Of a stretch of DNA of 15,182 bases, positions 7,795 through 14,591 are shown in pieces (the first letter of the stretch is position 1; every line of letters begins with the position of its first letter). The position numbers and the translations under genes are program-made. Below the pieces are notes generated by a model, which worked only from the letters and a program-made list of their open reading frames with translations, searched no databases and was not told where the DNA came from. The DNA comes from Streptomyces sp. MUM 178J. GTDB lineage: Bacteria; Actinomycetota; Actinomycetes; Streptomycetales; Streptomycetaceae. The DNA is taken from the NCBI RefSeq assembly GCF_022414575.1, contig NZ_JADWYQ010000080.1:1-15182 (forward strand). Direction: 5' to 3'.

Positions 7795-8014
7795 GGTCGG
7801 CCTCCGTGTCGAGTCCGGCCCTCGGCCCCTCCTCGACGAGGATGGCCTGGACGGGGCAGGCCGCCGCGGCACGGCGGACCCTTTCAATCTGGCCCTCGTC
7901 GGGCGCCGCGTCGTACAGCAGGGCCTCCTCGCCGTGGAGGGAGAACACCTCCGGGGCGAGAAAAACGCACTGGCCGTAGCCCTGGCAGCGGTTGAGATCG
8001 ACCATGAGTCGCAT
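7781..8014 (-). CDS. P450-type single-cluster ferredoxin
   Basis: 77-residue ferredoxin, the first gene of the P450 operon, which carries electrons from the reductase to the P450. Cysteines follow the CxxxxxC(x)nCP pattern: C10 and C16 in NRCQGYGQC and a third in ACPVQAI. Only three cluster cysteines are present, and the position that is Cys in [4Fe-4S] relatives is Y13, pointing to a [3Fe-4S] cluster or a [4Fe-4S] cluster with an unusual fourth ligand. Variation at this site is known among actinobacterial P450 ferredoxins. The ATG at 8014 has GAAAGG upstream; a second in-frame ATG at 8005 is possible. The frame stays open much further upstream (to 8395), but without ferredoxin-like sequence or a good ribosome site. 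The 3' end overlaps the reductase gene by 14 bp. Confidence 0.92.
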   Translation of the reverse strand: MRLMVDLNRCQGYGQCVFLAPEVFSLHGEEALLYDAAPDEGQIERVRRAAAACPVQAILVEEGPRAGLDTEADRDRA

Positions 8015-8372
8015 GGGACCGCCTTTCCCGCCCGGAGGCCCGCAGTGCCGGGCGGGAACCGCACCCGGCGGAATCGCTTCGGGGCTCATGGCGGGCTCAC
8101 GGCCGCATGTCCCGGAAAGACCTGAGGGCCCCGCATCCGTCCTCACAGGCAGCACTTCCACTACTACTACAGACCCTGGGTGCGCGCAGGTCGTGGAGAT
8201 CGCCTCGCCCCGAGGCGTCAGGCCGAAGCCCCACGGCGTCGCGCCCCGGCCGCCGGCCGGGGCAACCGGGCCGGGGCAACCGGGCTGCTCCGCCCTCGCC
8301 GGACCGAGGGAAGGCCGAGCGGCCTTCGTCGACCGGGACTGCATGCTGCGGGCGTCTGAGAGCATGGAGTGC
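8015..8372. other. Divergent intergenic region between ferredoxin and globin genes
   Basis: 358 bp without a convincing gene. It must hold the promoter of the ferredoxin-reductase-P450 operon (- strand) and that of the globin (+ strand), but no clear -35/-10 pair was found. It contains a short ACT triplet run near 8160-8171, a perfect 14-bp tandem repeat (8257-8284) and a 7-bp hairpin gaaggcc/ggccttc at 8310-8327, about 45 bp before the globin start. Confidence 0.6.
8257..8284. repeat. Perfect 14-bp tandem repeat upstream of the globin
   Basis: ccggggcaaccggg occurs twice head to tail (8257-8270, 8271-8284) with no mismatch, in the region shared by the divergent globin and ferredoxin genes. 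It could be a regulatory site or a slippage product. Confidence 0.7.
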
Positions 8373-8777
8373 GTGAACAAGATTCCACGCGGCACGCTTC
8401 AGGAGCAGACCTTCTATGAGCAGGTGGGCGGCGAGGAGACCTTCCGACGCCTGGTGCGCCGTTTCTACCAGGGAGTAGCCGAGGACCCGCTGCTGCGACC
8501 GATGTACCCGGAGGAGGATCTGGGTCCGGCGGAGGAGCGGCTTGTGCTCTTCCTGATGCAGTACTGGGGCGGACCGCGCACCTACAGCGACAACCGCGGC
8601 CACCCGAGGCTGCGGATGCGCCACGCCCCCTTCACCGTCGACCGGGCGGCGCACGACGCCTGGCTGAAGCACATGCGGGCGGCCGTCGACGAGCTCGGCC
8701 TCTCCGAGGAGCATGAGCAGCAGCTGTGGAACTACCTCGCCTACGCGGCCGCCTCGATGGTCAACACCGCTGACTGA
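8373..8777 (+). CDS. Group II truncated hemoglobin (GlbO-like globin)
   Basis: 134-residue heme protein of the 2-over-2 globin family, group II. These proteins bind O2 or NO and are linked with protection from nitric oxide or oxidative stress, or with oxygen delivery. Key residues are visible: Y32 in RRFYQGV (B10), Y45 in RPMYP (CD1), H84 in RMRHAPF (F8, the proximal ligand) and the group II marker W97 in HDAWLKHM (G8). The length is typical. The GTG at 8373 gives VNKIPRGTLQ, which fits the family N-terminus as I recall it; an ATG at 8364, three codons upstream, is an alternative, and neither has a strong ribosome site. The frame is open upstream to 7992, but that part is low-complexity. It is transcribed divergently from the P450 operon, and the two share the 358-bp region between them. 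Confidence 0.9.
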   Translation: MNKIPRGTLQEQTFYEQVGGEETFRRLVRRFYQGVAEDPLLRPMYPEEDLGPAEERLVLFLMQYWGGPRTYSDNRGHPRLRMRHAPFTVDRAAHDAWLKHMRAAVDELGLSEEHEQQLWNYLAYAAASMVNTAD

Positions 8778-8954
8778 GCTGCCCGCCGCCGTCGCCGACA
8801 CGGCCCACGGTGCCGGAATCCGGGCATCCGCCGTCGGATAACGGTGACGATCAGGTCAAGGACGCACGGCAGGCGGTTTCCACCGGCCCGTGTCCTCTGC
8901 AAGCATCTTCGGACGGCAGCAGGGGACGCAGAGCCACGAGGGGGGCGGGGGAAG

Positions 8955-9198
8955 GTGACGGGGTTTGTCTTATTGCGGGTGCGGGCGCACCGCCTGCTGC
9001 TCGCGGCCGGACTTCTCGCGGTCCTGCTGACCGCCTCCGTCCTCGCCTCGCTCGCCGCCTACTCCGGCTCCGTCGGGGACGCGGCGCTGCGCGCCACGCT
9101 GAGCGGCCGGGGACGCCACGCTCGCCGTCACGGCTGGACGGCTTCCCGACGACGGCCGCCGGGAGGCGGCGGACCAGGCGGTCCAGCGCACGGCACAC
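8955..9198 (+). pseudogene. Remnant of a membrane protein gene, probably FtsX-type ABC permease N-terminus
   Basis: From the GTG at 8955, which follows a G-rich ribosome site, the frame reads a basic start, one hydrophobic membrane segment (RLLLAAGLLAVLLTASVLAS) and SGSVGDAALRATL, then becomes Arg/Gly-rich nonsense. Omitting one G in the run 9109-9112 restores a sensible frame (RDATLAVTAGRLPDDGRRE, then AADQAVQ) up to about 9198, after which similarity to any protein is lost. The hydrophobic start followed by this short extracytoplasmic segment recalls the beginning of large FtsX-like permeases of Streptomyces; the match is from memory. More than 90 percent of such a gene would be missing, so both a frameshift and a deletion are inferred. 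A TTA codon lies at 8970-8972, which is rare in expressed Streptomyces genes. Confidence 0.55.
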
Positions 9199-9250
9199 TG
9201 CTCATGCTCGCTTCCGCGTTGCGTGGCGCTGCCGCATGCACGATGCGCCA

Positions 9251-9282
9251 TGAGCCGCCTCTGCCCCGTCGGGCGCGGCTCA
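9251..9282 (-). terminator. Hairpin terminator of the ABC-F/thioesterase operon
   Basis: An 8-bp stem (tgagccgc / gcggctca) encloses a second 4-bp stem (gccc / gggc) around the loop cgtc, with a 4-nt bulge between. It begins 18 bp past the stop codon (9300-9302) of the last gene of the leftward operon, the right place for its terminator. It could also block the rightward remnant. Confidence 0.6.
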
Positions 9283-9299
9283 AGCAGGCGCTCGCGCGC

Positions 9300-9965
9300 T
9301 CACACCGGGCGCACGGGGGTGACGCTGAGCCCGCCGAGGCCGTTGGTGCGGACGGCGACCGAACCGAAGGGGGTGCGCAGCCGCAGCCAGGACCCCGTCG
9401 AGAGCAGCGCTGTCGGCACGCCGGGCCGCAGAAAGCCCAGCGACTGCGCGGCGTGCACGGCGCGCAGCGGCAGCCCGGTCGGGCCGATGCCGCGGGACCA
9501 GATCTCCCGGCCGATGCGATCGCGCTCCGCGCGGGTGCGGCGCTCGGCGGGCAGTGCCTCGTCGCGCCTGCGGAACTCGGCGACCGCGGCCGCCACCGCC
9601 CCGCGCATCTCGGCGGCGTCGGGCAGTCCGGGCATCTCACGCCAGCCGCCGCGCGGCGGCAGCACCCCCGCCCATGCCGGTCCGGTGACGGCGGGGGGCA
9701 CGGCGATCTCCGGGCCGCCGAGCGACTCCAGCAGCTCGCCCGCCGCGACGGTGACGTCCAGTTCGACAGGGTGGCTCAGACGCGCCGTACGGATCGCCAG
9801 CACCTCGAAGGACGGCGGGCGGCCGAAAACGGCGAGCGCGCCGCCCCCGGCCTGGAGGCGGACGGCGGCGGCGCGGTCGTAGTGGAGCAGCCGGGCGAGA
9901 AAGGCGGACAGATCCTCCGCCTCCCTCGCATCGGCGAAGTGCAGACTCTGCACAGGTGCGGTCAT
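9300..9965 (-). CDS. Uncharacterised protein, coupled to thioesterase
   Basis: 221-residue protein whose family I do not recognise. It is soluble, with no signal peptide or membrane segment, Ala/Arg/Leu-rich, and contains alternating strands such as RLSHPVELDVTVA and LRLRTPFGSVAVRTN plus an Arg/Glu-rich helical stretch (EFRRRDEALPAERRTRAERD). No catalytic motif stands out. Codon use has the normal GC-rich third position, and the frame is intact over its whole length, which supports a real gene. The ATG at 9965 overlaps the thioesterase stop in an ATGA (9962-9965), so the two are probably translationally coupled. It is the last gene of the operon EttA-like ABC-F, thioesterase, unknown, and is followed by a hairpin. 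A link to acyl metabolism or to translation control is only suggested by these neighbours. Confidence 0.75.
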   Translation of the reverse strand: MTAPVQSLHFADAREAEDLSAFLARLLHYDRAAAVRLQAGGGALAVFGRPPSFEVLAIRTARLSHPVELDVTVAAGELLESLGGPEIAVPPAVTGPAWAGVLPPRGGWREMPGLPDAAEMRGAVAAAVAEFRRRDEALPAERRTRAERDRIGREIWSRGIGPTGLPLRAVHAAQSLGFLRPGVPTALLSTGSWLRLRTPFGSVAVRTNGLGGLSVTPVRPV

Positions 9966-10456
9966 GCGACGAAAGCACCCTCGGCGGCCTCGGCGGCCTC
10001 AGTGGCGTCCGCGGACTCCGCGGACTCCGCGGACTCCGCGGACTCGGCTGCCTCGTCCATGTAGTGCTCCAGGAAGGACCGCTCCTCCGCGGAGATCCGG
10101 CGGGGCCGCCCGGCCTGGAGGTCATAGGGGACGACGACGGTCGAGGCCCGTACGTACACCTGGTCCGGGTCCTTGATCTCGTACGCGATCGTCAGCGACG
10201 CTGCGCCGATCTTCGTCACCCAGGACTCGACGGCGACCGGCTCGTGCCGGTGCACCAACGGCCGCAGATACTCGATCTCGTGACGGGCCACCACGGACCC
10301 GCCCGAGAACGACGGACTGCCGTTCCCCGGCGCCAGCCGGAACATGAAGTCGATCCGCGCCTCCTCCAGATAGCGGAGGAAGACCACGTTGTTGACATGC
10401 CCGAAGGCGTCCATGTCCGACCAGCGGAGGGGACAGCTGTAGAAGTGCCTGGCCAC
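9962..10456 (-). CDS. Acyl-CoA thioesterase, 4HBT hot-dog fold
   Basis: 164-residue single hot-dog-domain protein. The N-terminal RWSDMDAFGHVNN (11-23) is the signature of 4-hydroxybenzoyl-CoA thioesterase-type enzymes, with the Asp before the His/Asn pair as the likely catalytic residue; the following helix (FLRYLEEARIDFMF) and strands are typical. It would hydrolyse acyl-CoA thioesters in the cytoplasm; the chain preference is unknown. The last 25 residues, after HYMDEA, are a run of Ala-Glu-Ser repeats outside the fold, encoded by a 9-bp DNA repeat. The GTG start at 10456 lies only 3 bp after the ABC-F stop and uses a ribosome site (CGAGG) inside that gene. The downstream gene overlaps by 4 bp. 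The gene is thus embedded in a three-gene operon. Confidence 0.88.
   Translation of the reverse strand: MARHFYSCPLRWSDMDAFGHVNNVVFLRYLEEARIDFMFRLAPGNGSPSFSGGSVVARHEIEYLRPLVHRHEPVAVESWVTKIGAASLTIAYEIKDPDQVYVRASTVVVPYDLQAGRPRRISAEERSFLEHYMDEAAESAESAESAESADATEAAEAAEGAFVA
10011..10046. repeat. Four 9-bp tandem repeats at the 3' end of the thioesterase gene
   Basis: gcggactcc is repeated at 10011, 10020, 10029 and 10038, the last copy differing in its final base. On the coding strand it yields Glu-Ser-Ala units in the C-terminal tail of the thioesterase. Changes in copy number keep the reading frame. Confidence 0.9.
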
Positions 10457-10459
10457 GGT

Positions 10460-12124
<1,665 letters not shown>

Positions 12125-12223
12125 GAGAAACCGTCCGGCAAGAAAGTGGGTGGGCAGAGATACACCCATCTTGCCTGACGCCGGTCCCCTGACGAAAACC
12201 GGTTCCGTGCCCGGAGTGCGGCG

Positions 12224-12260
12224 CGGCCCCGGTACGCCTGTGCGGGGCGTACCGGGGCCG
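12224..12260 (-). terminator. Strong 15-bp hairpin after the surface-protein gene
   Basis: Perfect 15-bp stem cggccccggtacgcc (12224-12238) and its complement (12246-12260) with a 7-nt loop. It starts 22 bp after the stop of the surface-protein gene (12283-12285, - strand) and lies about 100 bp before the ABC-F start. It is the most stable hairpin seen in the window and very likely the terminator that separates these two transcripts. Confidence 0.8.
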
Positions 12261-12282
12261 TCACCTTGTGTGCGGCGGGGGG

Positions 12283-13707
12283 TTACTCCCCGGCGGCCGC
12301 CTTCTTCCTACGGAGGAAGAAGACCGCGCCTCCGCCGACCAGCACCAGGACGACCGCGATGCCCGCGATCATCGGCGTGGCGCTGGAGCTGCCGGTCTCG
12401 GCGAGGTTGTCGCCGTCCTGCGGGGTGCCCGAGCCGCCGCCGGCCGTGGCCGGGCTGGGCTGGGACGACGGGGTCTCGGGACCCGGCTCGGGAGTGCCGG
12501 CGGTCTCGCAGTCCAGGACGCCCTTGAACGTCTTGCTGAAGCCGGCCGGGCCGGTGATCGTGAAGTCGTACGCCTGGTCCTCGGCCACCGGGACGGTCAC
12601 GGTGCGGGAGTCACCGGCCGCGATGGAGTGCTTGACCCCCATCAGCTCGAACTCGAACGGCTCGTCGCCCTTGTTGGAGGCGGTGATGTCCACCCCGCCC
12701 TCGGCGCAGTTCTTCTCGGCCGACAGCGCGGGGATCGGGCCCGTCTTCGCCCAGGTCGCGGTGGACTGCGCGGAGACCGTGGACTGGCTGGACCCGGCCA
12801 GGATCTGCGTCTGGCTCTTGGTGACGCCGGCGAACGCCCGGCCCACCGGCACCGATGTGGTGGCCTGCACCGTCAGCGTCGCCGAGCCGTCGGCCGCCTC
12901 GGCGGGGACGTCGAAGTACAGCTTGGAGCCGTTGACCGCGGAGGTGACGGGCTTGCCCGCCTCGTCGGTGACCTTGACTCCGCTGGCGGCGGCGTCGGCG
13001 GGCGAGGTGACCGCGACCTGACCGGCGTCGGTGCTGACCGTCACGGGCCCGAGCCGCTCGCCCGGCTTGCCCGAGACGGCGCCCGGCTCCAGGCTGAGGG
13101 AGGCCTTGGGCTCCTTGACGTCCTTGGCCTCCTTCTCCAGCCAGTCGGCGAGCGCCTCGGCCTGCGCGTCGGCGGCCGTGACGTCCGCGTCGTCGGAGAA
13201 GCGCCAGATCGCCACCTGGGTGCCTGCCGCAGCGGTCTTCTCCGTCAGCGGACCGGTGCCGGCCTTCTGCGCCAGCGCGGCCAGGTCGTCGACCTGCGGG
13301 TAGGAGTTCTGCAGGATCCACAGGATCTTGCCCGCGTCGCCGTTGTCACCCAGCGACGTCTGGCTCCAGGGGGTCTCCAGGTACTTCGCCTGGTCCTGGG
13401 TGGGGTTGTGGATGTCGATGCAGTACGTCTTCAGCCGGCCGCCGCCGTCGACCGTCATCTCGAACAGGCCCGCGGGGATCTGCCGCGTCTTGCCGTCCAC
13501 GTGCAGCTCGGCCTTGTCGTAGGTCTTCAGCCCGTCGAGGGTGGCGACCGCCCCACCCTGGTGCTGGACGTCGTCGTCGGCGGCGGCCGCACCCGCGCCG
13601 CCGAGTATGGAACCAGCCGCGAGCAGCCCGGAGATCAAGGCTCCGGCGGTGAGACGGCGAGCAGCGCTCCGCCTGCGTACACGTGACGCAGAGAACACAC
13701 CAAACAC
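12283..13707 (-). CDS. Cys-Gln thioester-domain surface protein with LAETG sorting signal
   Basis: 474-residue exported protein. The start has a basic stretch (RRRSAARR) and a hydrophobic core (ALISGLLAAGSILGGAGA) with likely cleavage near AAA-DDD (about 41-44). The thioester (TQxA) domain follows, with C96 in TYCIDIHN and Q164 in GTQVAIW able to form an internal Cys-Gln thioester, as in Gram-positive adhesins that bind target proteins covalently. Ig-like beta-rich regions follow (about 200-400), then a Pro/Ser/Gly linker. The C-terminal sorting signal is L435-A-E-T-G439, a hydrophobic segment and RRKK. LAxTG is the substrate motif of class E sortases, which would anchor the protein to peptidoglycan. 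The GTG at 13707 has GGAGGGG six bases upstream. The gene stands alone, with a strong terminator hairpin behind it and a 262-bp upstream region. The ligand is unknown. Confidence 0.92.
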   Translation of the reverse strand: MFGVFSASRVRRRSAARRLTAGALISGLLAAGSILGGAGAAAADDDVQHQGGAVATLDGLKTYDKAELHVDGKTRQIPAGLFEMTVDGGGRLKTYCIDIHNPTQDQAKYLETPWSQTSLGDNGDAGKILWILQNSYPQVDDLAALAQKAGTGPLTEKTAAAGTQVAIWRFSDDADVTAADAQAEALADWLEKEAKDVKEPKASLSLEPGAVSGKPGERLGPVTVSTDAGQVAVTSPADAAASGVKVTDEAGKPVTSAVNGSKLYFDVPAEAADGSATLTVQATTSVPVGRAFAGVTKSQTQILAGSSQSTVSAQSTATWAKTGPIPALSAEKNCAEGGVDITASNKGDEPFEFELMGVKHSIAAGDSRTVTVPVAEDQAYDFTITGPAGFSKTFKGVLDCETAGTPEPGPETPSSQPSPATAGGGSGTPQDGDNLAETGSSSATPMIAGIAVVLVLVGGGAVFFLRRKKAAAGE

Positions 13708-13792
13708 AGAATTCCCCTCCGGGCGAGGCTTATCACGTGTGACGCGTGGGGGAGTGCCTCGCCAGCAGACTCAAGTGCCCCGTAACTTTCGC

Positions 13793-13819
13793 GAGTACCG
13801 CAGGTACCGCGAGTACCGC
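13793..13819. repeat. Three 9-bp repeats upstream of the surface-protein gene
   Basis: gagtaccgc, aggtaccgc and gagtaccgc follow one another directly at 13793, 13802 and 13811. They lie 86-112 bp before the GTG of the surface-protein gene, in the stretch expected to hold its promoter or upstream control sites. A direct role is not shown. Confidence 0.6.
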
Positions 13820-13867
13820 GGAAAGCCTAGAGAGGACGGCACAGCACGGTGGCCAGTCCTACCGTCT

Positions 13868-13896
13868 GATAACCATTCCGACTCAGAATCGTTATC
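13868..13896. promoter_or_regulatory. A/T-rich inverted repeat, candidate operator
   Basis: gataaccattc (13868-13878) and gaatcgttatc (13886-13896) are inverted copies matching at 10 of 11 positions, with a 7-bp spacer. They stand out as A/T-rich in a very GC-rich region. The site is 161 bp upstream of the surface-protein start and 74 bp beyond the ssb stop. It could be an operator for a dimeric regulator or a hairpin ending the ssb transcript; no T tract follows on the - strand. The shape recalls Fur/Zur-type boxes, but no exact consensus was matched. Confidence 0.5.
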
Positions 13897-13969
13897 CCAC
13901 GCGCCCCATGAGGGTCCCCACTTCACCTCTTTCAGCGCTTCCATATCGACAAATCTCCCCAACTCGCCT

Positions 13970-14374
13970 TCAGCGCACCGGAGTCGGCACCGCCTCCGTC
14001 ACCTGGGGTGACTCCCCCTTCACCGGGCGTCGGAACGCTGTCGTACCGCGTGTCAGGTCGTGACCGGCCGCAACCGCTTCAATGACCACGAATGTTCGTT
14101 GCCGACCGTCCCGTTCCTCTTCCCTTACCTTCAACCTGCCGTGCACGAGCAGTGGTTCCCCCACACCGACGGATCCGGCCAGATTCATCGCCAAGGACCG
14201 CCAGGCGAAGACCGTAAAGAAGCTCGTCGGCCCGTCCGACCAGCCTCCGCTCTGCCGGTCCCGGCGGCGCGGCGTCACGGCGAATCGAAATCGCGCCATC
14301 CCCCCGCTCGCCGTTTCCCGGTACTCCACATTCGTGGCGACATTGCCCACGACCGTCACCATGGTGTCGTTCAT
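13970..14374 (-). CDS. ssbB: Single-stranded DNA-binding protein, SsbB-like paralogue
   Basis: 134-residue OB-fold protein. It begins MNDTMVTVVGNVAT and shows the usual SSB strands (VEYRETASGGMARFRFAV, then TSFFTVFAWRSLAMNLAGSV and GEPLLVHGRLKVRE). It would bind single-stranded DNA as a tetramer in replication, repair or segregation. The C-terminus ends ...TEAVPTPVR and lacks the acidic DDDIPF-like tip by which the main SSB recruits partners. The same is true of Streptomyces coelicolor SsbB, which has been connected with chromosome segregation in sporulating hyphae. The ATG at 14374 is chosen because GGAG lies six bases upstream; an in-frame ATG at 14389 would add five residues. Two DnaA boxes lie 74-100 bp upstream. 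The gene upstream is a putative YfjP-like GTPase on the same strand. Confidence 0.9.
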   Translation of the reverse strand: MNDTMVTVVGNVATNVEYRETASGGMARFRFAVTPRRRDRQSGGWSDGPTSFFTVFAWRSLAMNLAGSVGVGEPLLVHGRLKVREEERDGRQRTFVVIEAVAAGHDLTRGTTAFRRPVKGESPQVTEAVPTPVR

Positions 14375-14447
14375 GGCGCTCTCCCCCATGCTTTGCGCGT
14401 GCTGACGGAGTCCATGCTGATGCCGTTCGGAGGATCTCGCCGGGGGC

Positions 14448-14456
14448 TGTGGACAG
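14448..14456 (-). promoter_or_regulatory. DnaA box (CTGTCCACA)
   Basis: On the - strand this reads CTGTCCACA, one base from the Streptomyces DnaA box consensus TTGTCCACA and within its known variation. It is the box nearer to ssb, about 74 bp upstream of the ATG, in the same orientation as its neighbour. Confidence 0.6.
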
Positions 14457-14465
14457 CGCGGCCGC

Positions 14466-14474
14466 TGTGGACAA
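14466..14474 (-). promoter_or_regulatory. DnaA box (TTGTCCACA)
   Basis: On the - strand this is an exact match to the preferred Streptomyces DnaA box TTGTCCACA. It is separated from the second box by 9 bp and shares its orientation, giving an 18-bp repeat distance. The pair lies in the 217-bp gap between the GTPase gene and ssb. Confidence 0.65.
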
Positions 14475-14524
14475 GTCCGTCACCCGCGCGAGGGAGCCGC
14501 GTACACCCTGCAGCGGGCACCCCG

Positions 14525-14587
14525 GCGCCGCACACCCGCGCCGCACACCCCCAGCCCCGGGCACGCACCAGAGCCCGGGCACGCACC
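14525..14587. repeat. Adjacent short tandem repeats upstream of ssb
   Basis: gcgccgcacaccc occurs twice head to tail (14525-14537, 14538-14550). It is followed by two copies of cccgggcacgcacc (14556-14569, 14574-14587) spaced 18 bp apart. The array ends 4 bp before the stop codon of the GTPase gene (14592, - strand), so it lies just downstream of that gene. Confidence 0.75.
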
Positions 14588-14591
14588 GGGG

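Noticed and set aside
7795..8064. N-terminal extension of the reductase
   Set aside because: This stretch is the ferredoxin gene in another frame; the GTG at 7794 has an excellent ribosome site and is directly before the FAD fold.
7992..8363. N-terminal extension of the globin
   Set aside because: Low-complexity sequence that overlaps the ferredoxin start and is far longer than any group II globin needs.
10011..10046. CRISPR-like array
   Set aside because: Units are 9 bp, directly adjacent, without spacers, and lie within a coding frame.
12268..13686. Long open frame on the + strand opposite the surface-protein gene
   Set aside because: It is the complement of a gene with signal peptide, thioester domain and sorting motif; the peptide is Arg/Gly/Leu-rich with no domain, as expected for antisense frames in GC-rich DNA.
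14448..14474. Replication origin
   Set aside because: Only two DnaA boxes, no dnaA, dnaN or AT-rich unwinding region nearby.
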